From Cercospora beticola (taxonomy: Eukaryota; Ascomycota; Dothideomycetes; Mycosphaerellales; Mycosphaerellaceae), in assembly GCF_033473495.1 (NCBI RefSeq), contig NC_088938.1, positions 3,410,001 to 3,474,000 of the forward strand: a stretch of DNA of 64,000 nt, in the 5' to 3' direction. The notes below the pieces were generated by a model. It worked only from the letters and a program-made list of their open reading frames with translations, was not told where the DNA came from and searched no databases. Within the stretch, counting starts at the first letter, position 1. Every line of letters begins with the position of its first letter. A program made the position numbers and the translations under genes. Shown here piece by piece: positions 1 through 11,277 of this stretch.

Positions 1-3000
1 CGCCAACACATCGATGGATGCTCGCTGCGACAGCACTTCTGTCTGCGATCAACGGATCGATGCTGCCACTTATGAACGTTGTGTTCGGGCGCGTAGTGCA
101 GAGGTTCAATCGCTACTTTGAGCCAAACTCGGACTTTTCCGAACGTCACTTCCGCCGAGAGATCGATCGCCTAGCTCTCTACATTGTGTACCTCTTTATC
201 GGAAAACTGTTGATGAGCTTCGTATCAAAATACGTCTTCAGACACGTCGGCATCGTCCTTTGCGCAGCGCTGAGAAAAGCCTACTTCACGGCACTATTCG
301 ACCAACCTGTTCGTGCAATCGACAATCTCAAACCCGGATCAGCCACATTTGCCTTGACTACCGTTGTCACCACGATCCAGAACGCGCTTGCTGACAAGCT
401 CGAGGTGCTGATTGAGTCTCTCGGTTTGATCATTGCTGCATACATGGTGGGCTTCTGGCATTCATGGGCTCTGACGCTGGCTTCGACGTCTCTCACTCTA
501 CTGGCACTCATCAGCTACGGGTTCATTGGGCCTGCGATCAACAAGCTCGATGTTGCGGCCATCGAGGTCGACGCGAAAGCAGCTGCCGAAGCTTCCAATG
601 CATATCGAGGTATTAGGGTGGTCAAGTCGCTGGGTGCAGAAGATGCCATGACGGCACGATACGCAGCATGGACTCGTGAGGGTCGTCGTCAGGGATTGAA
701 GAAGTCGCCGTGGGTAGGCGTATTGTTTGGGCTATACTTCTTCTGCGCATATGCCAACATCGCATTGACGTTCTGGTTGGGCTTGAAGTTATATGTTCGG
801 GGCATGATAAATGACATTGGAGACATTGTGACGTGAGTGTACCCTGCCTAGACAAGCTCTGCTTATGGCTGACTGATCTTGTCGCAGTGTCCTCTTCTCC
901 CTCATCGCGATCATGCCGGCAGTTGGAGGCCTCGCTCCTCTCATGATTGGCATCAACCGCGCTGTTGCGGGTGCAAAAGTTCTCTTCGACCTGATCGATG
1001 CTGAAGCATTGAAGCCCGGGGGCCTTACAGCACCGGAAGTGGACGTTAATGCCGACCTCCATCTCAAAAATGTCTGCTTCTCCTACCCGGGACGACCGGA
1101 TACGAGAATTTTGCGAGACTTATGCCTCACCATTTCGTCTGGCCAATCAACAGCCATTGTTGGATCTTCTGGATGTGGCAAGAGTACCATCGTTGCGCTT
1201 CTAGAGCGCTGGTACGATCTGTCTGAACGCAATCATCCGCCTTCGGCACAGGACGACGATGAGAATGCAACCGCGAACACACCAGTAGCTACGGTCTTGC
1301 AGAACACCGGCACAATATGCCTAGGCCACCACAATCTCGAGACGCTCGATCGACGCTGGTGGCGCTCGCAAATTGGTCTCGTTGAGCAGCAGTCCATTCT
1401 CTTCGACGAGTCGATCTACGAGAATGTTGCGCGCGGATTAGCTGGCTCGACTTGGCAAGATGCGGAGGAAAGCAAGAAGCGGGAGCTTGTGGAGGAAGCT
1501 TGCAAAGATGCTTATGCCCACAATTTTGTCACGCGTCTTTCCAAAGGCTACGAGACGATCGTAGGCGAGGGCGGAGTCAAGCTTTCTGGTGGTCAGCGGC
1601 AACGCCTTGCCATCGCGAGGTGCATTGTGAAGCGACCGGCCATCTTGATCTTTGACGAAGCAACAAGCTCAATTGACGTACACTCCGAGAGGATTGTTGA
1701 TCAAGCGATCGACCGGATCTCAAAGGGCAGGACGACCATCATCATCGCCCATCGCCTCTCCACAATTCAAAGGGCGGATCAGATTGTGGTTCTCGATCGT
1801 GGCACCGTCGTAGAGCAAGGGCCACGAGAGGAGTTGGCTCAACGTGTCGACGGCAAATTTTACGAGCTCGTCAGCACACAACAAGTGCGGAATGCCAATG
1901 CCAATGGCGAAGATGCAATCATCGAAGACGAAATCTTGGGTGGTAATGTGGTCGAAGAGCTCTCCGAGAAGGGCTCCCAGCCATCTGCGAGCGATTACGA
2001 TGAGAAGACGAAGGACCGGTCTGCCAGTATTGCTGTTCGTTCTGTCCACAGCTCAAGTCAGGACGGCAAAGCTCCCAGCCAAAGATCAAAAGGCTATCTC
2101 CGCTCTCTTGGTCGACTGATCCACTCTATGCGCCACCATCGCGTGTCGTATCTATGCGTGCTTGCTGGTGCAGTCGGCGCAGGAGGCGCGGTGTCCGCAC
2201 AATCAGTGATCATCGCAAATTTCGTTGTCGCATTTCAGCACACGGGCCACAAACTCTTCTCGGACGGCAACAAATGGGCATTGATGGCTCTGGTGCTTGC
2301 TATCGTGGTCACCTCATGCTATGCTGTCCTCGGATTCGGATCGAATTCGCTTTCTATTGACGTCTCCTCTAGCTATCGGCAAAAGTATTACGAAGCTATG
2401 CTGCGACAAGGCATTCCTTGGCACGACAACGAAGAGATGTCGTCGGACAGCCTGGTGTCAAGGCTCAGCAATGACCCCCAGCAACTACAGGAAGTTTCAG
2501 GCCCGGTAAGTGGTGCATGCTCGACGTCTAATAGGCGTCGAGCTCTCGTGCGGTAAGTAACACTTTGCTGATCGTTGCCTGTCTACTACAGAATATGGTT
2601 TTACCACTTGTGGGAGTCTTCACCTTAACAGGCTCTATGATACTTTCCTTGGTAGTCGGTTGGAAGTTGACCCTGGTCACTATGGTCGCTGCACTTCCTA
2701 TTGTGCTCATCGCGTCCATCACACGAAACCGTTACGAGCAGTACTTCGAGTCGTTCAACGCACGTGTTTTCATTGAGTCCGGACGCCATGCGGCAGAGAG
2801 CATCCGGGCATTTCGCACTGTCATCTCATTGACTCTGGAGAAGCCGACCGTCATGCAATATCACGAGCTGCTGAAGGACCATGTTGGGCGTGCGTTGTCG
2901 CGGGCACGTCTCGTGGCGCTGGTCTTCGCACTTGCCAACAGTCTGGAATTCTGTTGCATCGCCCTCACGTTCTGGTACGGCGGGCGGCTGCTGGCTACAC

Positions 3001-3962
3001 GCGAATACGACGTACTGCAATTCATTGTTGTATACACGGCAATCGTACAAGGCGGACAAACAGCAGGCTTGTTCCTTTCTCTCGGGCCTAATTTATCTCA
3101 AGCGAGCCCGGCCTTGAATCGCATTGTGAACATGTGCGTGCGTCTGGCCGACCTGGTAACTCCTTCCAGTGGGACTGATGCCACGCCATCCTCCTCTGAG
3201 GCTGGAGCATGCATCAAGTTCAGCAACGTGGACTTCACATACTCTTCGCAACATCGGCCGGTCTTACGGAACCTTTCGCTGGATATCTCAGCTGGAGAAT
3301 ACGTTTCGTTCGTTGGCCCATCCGGGAGCGGGAAGACGACGATTCTGTCTCTGATTCAACACTTCTACCTACCAAGCCGAGGCAGCATTCTTATCGATGG
3401 CAAAGACCTCAGCGACATGCCAGACGCTGACTTGCGTCGCATGTGTGCTCTAGTAAGCCAGGAACCTGCTTTGTTTGAGGGTACAGTCCGCGACAATCTC
3501 ACTCTCGGCCTCTCATGGTCAGCCACGGACGCGGAAGTCGTGGAGGCCGCAAAGGCCGCGGAAATCCACGAATTCATCACCTCTCTCCCGCACGCTTACG
3601 ACACTGTGCTTTCAGCTGTCCTCCACGGTAACATGTCGGGAGGTCAGAAGCAGCGCATGTGTATTGCTCGCGCACTTCTGAGGCGACCACGTCTACTGCT
3701 TCTTGATGAGGCTACGAGTAGTCTGGACAGTCAGAACGAGGCTGCAATTCAGCGAGCGATTGAAAGCATGGCTTCTACCGGGAAGTTGACTATTATTGCC
3801 GTCGCGCATCGACTGGCGACCGTGCAAAATAGCCATCGCATTTTCGTGGTTGGGGATCAAGGTGCCATCGTGGAAGAGGGCAAGCATGATGATCTACTCA
3901 GACGCAAGGGTGTTTACTGGGAGATGTGCGAAGCGCAAGCTGCGTTTACTACTGGCTCGTGA
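1..3962 (+). CDS. ABCB-type full ABC transporter (MDR/Ste6-like), 5' end outside window
   Basis: ATP-driven exporter of hydrophobic compounds or metabolites, expected in the plasma membrane. The frame is already open at base 3, so the gene starts left of the window. Exons are 1-832, 888-2505 and 2592-3962 (introns of 55 and 86 nt, GTGAGT and GTAAGT donors), giving 1272 visible residues. Order is TMD1 - NBD1 - TMD2 - NBD2. NBD1 has Walker A GSSGCGKST (about 1160-1187), signature LSGGQRQR (1582-1605), Walker B ILIFDEATSSID and H-loop AHRLSTI. NBD2 has Walker A GPSGSGKT (about 3315-3338), signature MSGGQKQR and Walker B LLLLDEATSSLD. Both ATP sites keep their catalytic residues. Only the first N-terminal residues and perhaps the first membrane helix are missing. 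Substrate unknown; the two P450 genes downstream on the same strand make a metabolite exporter plausible. Confidence 0.93.
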
Positions 3963-4432
3963 ATACTGTAGCTAGAGTTTCTACGATCTGCTTCGTCCGG
4001 TTCCTGAACGGGCTCATCATGGTCATGGTCCCATCACCGAGAATATCACATGTTACCAGGATGCCGACCTCACGAGAATACGAGCCCTCCTACCTCGTCA
4101 GGGCTTACTGGCATATCTATTCCCGTGCATAGTCCGACCTGCATGACTCGGGAGCCCGCGTGACAAACCAAGAAGGGAGGAATGTCCGCAGGGCTCCCCC
4201 TGCCAAGTACAAGGTAGGTGGTAACAGCCGCGAGACTTCAGTCGGTGCTTTTGACTTTTTGCATGCTGGACCTCTACTAGGATCAGGTCTCTACATTATG
4301 CTTCTACAAGGAAGAATGGCCTGCAACTCGGTTGACCTCTTACGATTTCTGTAGACCGCTTCTTTATTGACCAAGAAGGAAAAAGTATACATTGCATAAC
4401 GACAACTGCGCGACCGCAAGCAACAACAAAAG
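3963..4432. other. intergenic, ABC transporter to first P450
   Basis: About 470 bases between two same-strand genes. I see no conserved reading frame or repeat. It must hold the ABC transporter's 3' UTR and the P450 promoter. Confidence 0.6.
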
Positions 4433-6417
4433 ATGCTTCAGAGACATCCACTTTACGTTTACGTCAGCTTCTTTGGCTTGTGTCTTGTCGTTATCATCTT
4501 TTGGTCTCGGCGACGAAGTGCGGCGCAAAAGTATGTCGCTAGCCTGCCCTTGGTCAGCATAGATGGCGTTGATCCCAAGCAAGCATGGGCAACCAACGCT
4601 CGAGCGGTGATCGAAAAAGGTCTTCGAGAGCACTCTGGACCGTTTCGAATCATGACTTCGACTGGTATCAAGATTGTGGTACGCCATCGCCTCACAGAAG
4701 AGTTCACGAGGAGCAAGTTGATCAGTGGTGTTGAGACGCTTCGCATTGATGGGTTTGCGGACTATCCTGGTGAGCTTTGCACTCTTATCATTTTCTTGTT
4801 GAAGGAATTGCTGAACAATAACCCAGGCTTCGAGGCAGCACAAGTAGCTATCAGCAGTCCGTTACTACGAAGCATGCTGGTCCATAGACTATCACCATCC
4901 CTCGATATCATCAGAAAGGATCTCCGTGACGAAATCGAGGTAGCTACGCAGGAGATCTTGGGCGACAGTCCAAACTGGGCCAGCAAGAAAGTTTCCACAG
5001 ACTTCTCAGCTTTGGCAGCGCGATTAATTTCGCGAGTGCTGGTTGGCACACCTCTTTGTTATAATCAGCAATGGGTGGAAGTGACCAATGATTACACACT
5101 ACTTAGTTTCACTGCGGCGTCCGAGCTTCGGAGAACTCATTGGATGTTACGGCCGATCTTGCACTGGTTTATGGACTCTTGTAGGTCACTGCGACGAACA
5201 GCAAAGAAGGCGAGAAGTCAAATCGCCAGTGAGCTGGAGCGACGCGGAACTGTGGAAAATGGAGTACGTCAATCAAATCTCGTCTTCAGTGATCACAATG
5301 GCTGGGAGCATCACGCACATTATGCCATGAACTTGCTGACACTGTCGTAGCCTATCGAGAAGCCCGAAGCATCAGCATGTAGATCAGATGGGCTGTAAGT
5401 AACGCGAGGCCTTTCTGTTTCAAACTTTGAGCTGCCGCTGCAGTTGTGGTTCAGGACCGTGACGGCATTTGACAGGATCAACCTTGCCACTGACCCATCT
5501 TTAGGCATTGGCTATCGCAAGAGATCCAAGAAAGCAATAGCAAAGCCGATATTGCAGCAGCTGTGCTGCATCTTTCTCTCATCGGCGTCCAGACCACGAC
5601 CTTTGCTTTAAGCCAAGTAAGACACTTTGAACTTTCGGTCAGTGAAATCGTTACTGATAAGGTTCTGAGACAATGCGTTTCCTCTGCGAGCATCCACAAT
5701 GGGCTCCCATTCTACGATCTGAAGTCGTTGCAGCAATTGACAAGCATGACTGGACAAAAACGGCACTTTACGAGATGAAGCAAATCGACAGCTTCCTGAA
5801 TGAATCGCAAAGACTAAGCATGGGCTATCGTGAGTGGTTCTGCTCCATCGGCGTTAAGCAACGAATTTACTCATGATCGAAAGTCTCGATGAACAGTGTG
5901 GCAATCCACGACGTCACTTTCTCCGATGGCACAAAAATTGCCCAAGGCGCTTGCTGTGTGCTGGAATCGAAATTGCTCGATGATAAAACATATCCATCTC
6001 CAAACGAATTCGACCCCAATCGCTTCCTGCAGACTTATGCGAAGCCTCAACAGCCTGCACTCCCCAAGCCGAGCTTTGTAGCAACCAGTGTGGAGCATTT
6101 GGGATTCGGTGAGTTACCACGCCGTGTAAATCGGCCTTGAGTGGTTGGCTGACGATCTGCGTTTCAGGTTTCGGGTTGCGAACATGTCCTGGTGAGCCGC
6201 TCCCTTTACTGAGAGAATGCCACAAGCCTTTGAACACTCATCTCTTGTAGGGAGATTTCTTGCAGCAGACATTATGAAGATGCTGCTCGCGTATTTGGTA
6301 CTTCATTACGATTGGCAGCTCGACCCATCTGAGGACCACCCTATGACCTTGGAGATCGAGTCTATGATGATACTCCATCCCGAGGCGAGGATGAGAGTCA
6401 GGAAGATAATGGCGTGA
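4433..6417 (+). CDS. cytochrome P450 monooxygenase, paralog 1
   Basis: Membrane-anchored haem monooxygenase, ER, substrate unknown. Proposed exons: 4433-4769, 4827-5263, 5351-5394, 5505-5616, 5670-5829, 5884-6108, 6168-6191, 6251-6417 (1506 nt, 501 aa, in frame throughout). Residues about 8-25 form a hydrophobic anchor. The ExxR motif reads ESQR. The haem loop FGFGLRTCPG is split by two introns, with axial Cys445 at 6185-6187. The exon map was set by aligning it to the paralog at 8260-9985, which shares DYPGFEAA, SFTAASELR and KxDW-type segments. It has eight exons against five in the paralog, including a 44-nt exon and a 24-nt exon. Two acceptors are unusual (GAG at 5669, AAG at 5883). The style resembles fungal P450s of the ent-kaurene-oxidase-like/CYP68-like type. 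The end lies 21 bases from the convergent dehydrogenase gene. Confidence 0.85.
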
Positions 6418-6438
6418 TTGGGCATGCTCACAGGACCG

Positions 6439-7542
6439 CTACTTCCAGATCCTGCCATTGTGCACGATGACACTGGATTGAATTGATGGATCTGTCATCC
6501 GATCTTCGATGAATGCAGCAATGCCGTCGCGATTGCATTCTTGCATAGCCTGCATTGTGGATCCAGCGAACCAAGCAAGATGTGCTGTGAAAACGAGGTT
6601 TGGAACCTCCGCCTCGCCATGCTCTGTTCTCGGCAAAAGTGGACTACTTCCAGGTCCTGCGGGTTCATTTTGGAGAACATCCAGGGCGGCCCCGTATATC
6701 CAGCCTTCTTTCAGTGCGGTGGCCAAAGCAGCTTCGTTAATGATGCCACCTCTGGCGATATTAACAATAATTGCGTCCTTCCGCATACGCTTCAACTCGG
6801 GTTCGTGTATCATGTCGCATGCTTCATCCGTCAATGAACAAGCAATAGCGAGCACAGTGCTCTGCTCAAGCACTTGCTCGAAGCGCAGGCGGCCTTCTCT
6901 GACTGTCTTGGCATCCTTTCGCTCTGCTACAAGCACTTTCTCGAAGCCCACATTTCTGCAAAGATCTTCAATTCTCTGTCCGAGGCGGCCGTACCCTATG
7001 ATGCCCAAGGTCTCTTGTTTGCAACTCAGCGGAGGACCGTCGGTCCAGAAATGTTTGGTCAACGTTTTCTTCATCTTCCAGGTTTGAGTATCCTTTACAC
7101 ACTGATTGACCGCAGGAATTCGCCTTCGACAGGCGAAGTAAAGTCCGAGGAAATGTTCTCCAACTGCTTCAATGCTTGCATGAGGTACGTGCACAACATC
7201 AATTCCACGACGTTGACAGTAAGGCTTATCGATCCAAGAGCATCCGCTGCATAGCGCGGCGATCAGTCGCACGTTGGGCGCTTGATCTAGATCCGATGCT
7301 CCCACAGGTGTGAGAACTGATACAACGATAGTCGCTGTTCGTATGCGCTCGGCGACCAGATTTGCAGGTGTACTGTGATGGACTTCAAGCGTGTGGTCAA
7401 AGTCGAATTGTGCGAGCGGCATATGTATACTGTCCAGGTATACAATATGGTGCTTTGCGTATCCTTGCGGTAAGGAAGGCCGATGCTGTTGCTGACTTGA
7501 TGACTTGATGCGAATGTGCGTCCTGTGATCATGGGAGAACAT
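6439..7542 (-). CDS. D-isomer-specific 2-hydroxyacid dehydrogenase (NAD(P)-dependent)
   Basis: Reversible reduction of a 2-oxoacid to a D-2-hydroxyacid (glyoxylate/hydroxypyruvate reductase type), probably cytosolic. A single exon. The N-terminal catalytic lobe begins around HHIVYLDSIH. The Rossmann motif IIGYGRLGQRI has GxGxxG. The catalytic Arg lies in NIARGGIINE, the Glu in LDVLQNEPA and the His in FTAHLAW, so the Arg-Glu-His triad is complete. The frame is open upstream to 7707 with in-frame ATGs at 7707, 7581 and 7542. I chose 7542 because the family lacks a long N-terminal extension; this is uncertain, and even this start leaves about 27 extra residues. It is convergent with P450 paralog 1 and divergent from paralog 2, so it sits inside the duplicated P450 pair. 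Confidence 0.85.
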   Translation of the reverse strand: MFSHDHRTHIRIKSSSQQQHRPSLPQGYAKHHIVYLDSIHMPLAQFDFDHTLEVHHSTPANLVAERIRTATIVVSVLTPVGASDLDQAPNVRLIAALCSGCSWIDKPYCQRRGIDVVHVPHASIEAVGEHFLGLYFACRRRIPAVNQCVKDTQTWKMKKTLTKHFWTDGPPLSCKQETLGIIGYGRLGQRIEDLCRNVGFEKVLVAERKDAKTVREGRLRFEQVLEQSTVLAIACSLTDEACDMIHEPELKRMRKDAIIVNIARGGIINEAALATALKEGWIYGAALDVLQNEPAGPGSSPLLPRTEHGEAEVPNLVFTAHLAWFAGSTMQAMQECNRDGIAAFIEDRMTDPSIQSSVIVHNGRIWK

Positions 7543-8259
7543 TCCGCGATCATCTCTTGCTTCAACGGTGAGTCCAATCATGATGGCTTTGTGTTGCGAG
7601 GCAGCAACTGACTCTATCGAGTTATACAGAATCTGAGACGTGTATAATGGTAGGAGTCTGACAAGCACAAGATGGGCAAACCTCCTGTATTCATAGCAGT
7701 CTAGCATAGATTCCCAGTCTCTGGTGCCTGCGATTGCCCACTCGGGTATCGGTGAGCGTATGCATGAGTTGAGTGCAAGATATGTATAGCAGAATGAGCC
7801 GGCCAGGAGACACCTCAGACCACCAGCTCGGCTTCACAATGGAGCCGAGGTTTCGCCGAAGGCTTGCGGAGTTGCTCCCTAGAACGGGACAACGGTCGTT
7901 CAGGCTCAACACCGGAGGCCGTATTTTTACCATTCGACATGCAAGGATTCCACATCCTCGTGAGAGGTCTTCGCCCACGCTTGACCAATACTCCTCCGCT
8001 CGCCAAGCCGAATTATCGACTGTGGAGTACACGTGTAGTGGAAGTTGGACCTGGTAGGGAGCGTCGATGAACTTACATGCATACCCTCGCATCGCCTTCA
8101 GTGGCTAAGACGGCCAGCATACGTTGTCACCACAGCCTCCGTGGTTCACCGAAGATTCATCATATTTGCGAAACCTGTCTCAAAGACCATGCACACACTC
8201 TGCCCACACGTAGCAGGAAGAACGGTCTGTGTCAACAATAGCCAGAAGCTTGACACAGT
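7543..8259. promoter_or_regulatory. divergent promoter region, dehydrogenase / P450 paralog 2
   Basis: About 0.55-0.7 kb between the dehydrogenase start (− strand) and the P450 start at 8260 (+). No convincing coding frame apart from the possible N-terminal extension of the dehydrogenase up to 7707. I recognised no specific binding site. Confidence 0.5.
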
Positions 8260-9985
8260 ATGAGCTTTCCAGAGCTGGATGTGACTGCCCTATGGTCAAG
8301 CTTGGCTCCATATCGTTTTGTCATTCTTAGCGCCTCCGCTTCTATCCTGCTCCTCGTCTTTGCGAACTCGTATCGAAAGCGGCTGAGCTCTCAAAGACTT
8401 CCTTTCGCGACTTTGGAAGGCCAGGACCCACTCGAAAGCTGGTTCAAAGATGGCAACAAACTCATCGAAGAAGGACTGAGAAGATATGCTGGACCATTCC
8501 AGATCCAGACCGGAACGGGCGCGAAGGTGATTGTCAGGAACTGCAACACTGAAGCCTTTGCCAAAAGTCCGGCCATGAGCGTTGCAGAAGCGCTACGGCT
8601 GGACTCATTTGCAGATTATCCAGGTTTCGAAGCGGCACGAGTCTCGGTCCACAGCTCAGTCATCCGAGATACGCTGTTGCGACGATTGACGCCAGCTCTC
8701 GATATCCTCCGACCCAATTTAGTGAAAGATGCCGTGGACTCGATCGCACACAACTTTGGAGACCACGACACATGGGCGACTGTACCGATCCAACCACTTG
8801 TCCTTGATATCGTCACGAAGATGTCGTCACGACCATTCGTTGGTGATTATCTTTGCGAGGATTCCAAGTGGCTTGGAATTCAAAAGCAGTACGCTGGACT
8901 GAGTTTTACAGCAGCGTCCGAGTTGAGAAAGTGTATTGCACTTCTGCGCCCCATCAAACATTGGTTTCTGCCATCTTGTGTTGTGTTGAGACAACTGGTA
9001 CAAGACGCCCGGATCTTGGTGGCAGCAGAATTGAAGCGGAGAGGACAATCGGAGAAGGTATGTGCGTTGCTCATGCATTGTAGAGAGCTTAGACTGATCT
9101 GTGTGGAAGGAGAGCAACGATGCAATATCTTGGCTTCAACAAGAGGCTCACATCTCGAAGGTGAAAGTCGACGTCGTAGCAGCGCAGTTGCAGCTATCGA
9201 TGGTGGCTATCCAGACTACTTCACATATCCTCTGCCATGTGTGTAATACGTTGGGATCACCAGAGAGCCTTGGCTTGCTGACCTATCTCCCAGGCTGTTC
9301 AGCATATATGTCAGCACAAGACCTTCATAGAGCCTCTTCGTGAGGAGATTGTTGCTGTCATCGGCGAGCATGGCTGGACCAAAGCTGGGCTGTATAATCT
9401 TAAATTGATGGACGATTTCCTGAAGGAGTCGTTGCGAATCACGCAGGGGCGGTGTACGTGCAAAACGTTCAACTTTGTAGCGTGTTTTCGGCGTGCTGAC
9501 CTGAATCCCAGTGGCAATGGCTCGAGTTTGTACTTCAGAGACAGTCTTTGCAGACGGCAGTGTCGTTCCCAAGGGTGCTGGCTGTATGCTCGAAGCAAAT
9601 TTTCAAGAGCCCACGCTCTATCCTCAGCCAGAGATCTTCGACCTCACCCGGTTTGCACGTCTCCGCGAGCGAGAAGGCAAGGCACAAAGTTGGCAATATG
9701 TTTCCACAAGTGTACGCGATCTTGCGTTCGGATATGGTATTCACACTTGTCCAGGTATGTCATCCAGCTGCAGTATGAAGTGAGATGCTGATCGCAACTT
9801 CAGGGAGGTTCTTCGCTGCCAATGTAGTCAAGATTGCACTTGCACATCTCTTGCTGAAGTATGACTGGAGCCCAGGAGATGACGCTGTCGGTGAGAATGG
9901 GCTAGAAACGGAGTCGATACGACTGATCGACCCGGAAATGCGCGTCAGTTTCAAGAAGGTCGCAGGCAATCATTTACCTGTTTAA
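8260..9985 (+). CDS. cytochrome P450 monooxygenase, paralog 2
   Basis: Haem monooxygenase of the same family as the gene at 4433-6417. Exons 8260-9057, 9110-9238, 9294-9453, 9512-9754 and 9804-9985 (1512 nt, 503 aa). A hydrophobic anchor lies at residues about 18-35. The I-helix region reads AIQTTSH, ExxR is ESLR, and the haem loop FGYGIHTCPG carries Cys442 (9748-9750). The last intron interrupts the codon after CPG, the same place as one intron of the paralog, which shows common descent. The intron ending at 9109 uses an AAG acceptor. All catalytic landmarks are present, so it looks functional. Substrate unknown; pairing with a sister P450 and an exporter upstream suggests sequential oxidations in one pathway (inference). 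Confidence 0.88.
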
Positions 9986-10340
9986 GGGTATTAGCAAAGC
10001 TTCATTCGACACAGAACCGTGAATATAAGACACACTAGAGGTATATAATACTGTATACACGTAGGCTGCTCTTCGAAATTGTTGCTGCGATCGCGGCAAT
10101 GCAGCGCTTCCGGAGTTGCCGTGACCCACGAGCCTTCGATATGAAAATGATCGCTGCTCTGTCGCCGAAGCAGGAACACGCTTAAGAGGAGAAGACGCTA
10201 TGACCAAGACTATGTCAGATTGCACCGCTAGCAACACAAATCAGGCCCTCAGATAAGAAGGGCGGCTCAACGTTGTTCTGAACGGTCAGGGAAGTGTTTA
10301 GTGTTGTGAATACGAGGTACCATAGACGATTCTTGGTACA

Positions 10341-10360
10341 TCATGGTACATGTACCATGA
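10341..10360. repeat. 20-bp perfect palindrome (GTACCATG type), copy 1
   Basis: A perfect inverted repeat centred on ACATGT within CATGGTACATGTACCATG. It is flanked by further partial GGTAC/GTACC motifs at 10316-10323 and 10334-10339. A related longer palindrome lies about 170 bases downstream. Confidence 0.85.
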
Positions 10361-10508
10361 TTAGCCAGCGCCTCCTATCGTATAATAGGTCTGATCTTTA
10401 TGTTGTTACCGCTATCATCTGGCGCCCCTTAGGGTAGGGTTTGCTATCACATGACTAGCTTTTAGGTCAGGTGATGGATCACATGATTGTACCATGCACC
10501 ATAGGAGG

Positions 10509-10557
10509 CCATGGTACGACGTACCATGGTACATGTACCATGGTACGTACCATGTGC
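10509..10557. repeat. GTACCATG palindrome, copy 2 (28-bp perfect core)
   Basis: Bases 10520-10547 form a perfect 28-bp palindrome built from alternating CCATGG and GTAC units. The arms continue on both sides with a small bulge, giving an imperfect hairpin of nearly 50 bases. It shares its central 18 bases with copy 1. It could form a cruciform or be a binding-site array or a tiny palindromic repeat. Confidence 0.85.
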
Positions 10558-10723
10558 CACTCACAACACTAGAAGTGTTGCACGGGGCCCCCACATCTCC
10601 GCAATCGCTCTGAAAATTGTCCCGGAGCTCCGTGAACTGAGGTGGGAACGATGAAGGGCCATCCACGGCGTTGAACTCTTGGGCCCTGATGGTAGAGGCG
10701 TCCACGTCGACCACGGTTTCTAG

Positions 10724-11113
10724 ATCATTGATAACTCTAGCCTGCGCAATTTCAATCTTGTTGATGCAGCCTATCGTTGGGAACACAGAGCTGGCCACGG
10801 GCTAGCGAAGTTCTCTGCCACGTTTGTTGATGATCGCGGGGATTGCGTGTTGGACCATGGTGCACTCGATAATAGTCTTCTTCGAATGGTCATCGAGGAG
10901 GCTGTACTGGTCAAGTCATTGCCAAGATACCGAGCATATGGTTCGTGCACGCTCAAGCACCTCGACGCGCAGCGCTCTCCATGGCACCGTCGTTGCCAGT
11001 TCGTGGCATGGCTTGGCATTGTTGTTGGCGAGAAGGAGGCTGCACTGATCAATGAGCACCCTTCCGCGGAGGTAGAAGATAATGCCAATTTATCGAGCAT
11101 GTGGAATACGTAG
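10724..11113 (+). pseudogene. relic of an HxxxD acyltransferase / NRPS condensation-like domain
   Basis: After a stop at 10721-10723 one frame stays open for 129 codons. Its middle reads like the catalytic centre of a condensation-type acyltransferase: a FSATFVDDRG strand, then DHGALDNS with His at 10856-10858 and Asp at 10868-10870, then a helix-like RMVIEEA and LPRYRAY. I see no complete domain upstream or downstream and no start in a sensible place, so this would be a fragment of a lost gene. The assignment rests on short motif resemblance only. The opposite strand is also open here (10771-11355), but its translation resembles nothing. Confidence 0.25.
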
Positions 11114-11277
11114 CTCCTAGCAGCTAGGCGTTTCACGTGCAACGTTGCACTAAGTGATCCTTCGAAATTATGACAGTGACATGGCATAAGCGAGTGTATT
11201 ACACAATCTCGAAACATCACTTCACTCTTCTCGCCTATAGTCTCCCCAGTCTTGAACATCGCTTCGACCTCGATATC

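Larger units (their letters stand above)
9986..11277. other. gene-poor interval
   Basis: About 1.3 kb between P450 paralog 2 and the surface-protein gene. It contains the two GTACCATG palindromes and the acyltransferase-like relic listed separately. Nothing else is supported. Confidence 0.6.

Noticed and set aside
2553..2591. Alternative donor GTAAGT at 2553 in the ABC transporter
   Set aside because: Using the donor at 2506 restores the conserved GPNM junction of TMD2 in frame; the later donor adds non-family residues.
6509..7087. Plus-strand open frame opposite the 2-hydroxyacid dehydrogenase
   Set aside because: Antisense to conserved Rossmann and catalytic motifs; translation resembles nothing.
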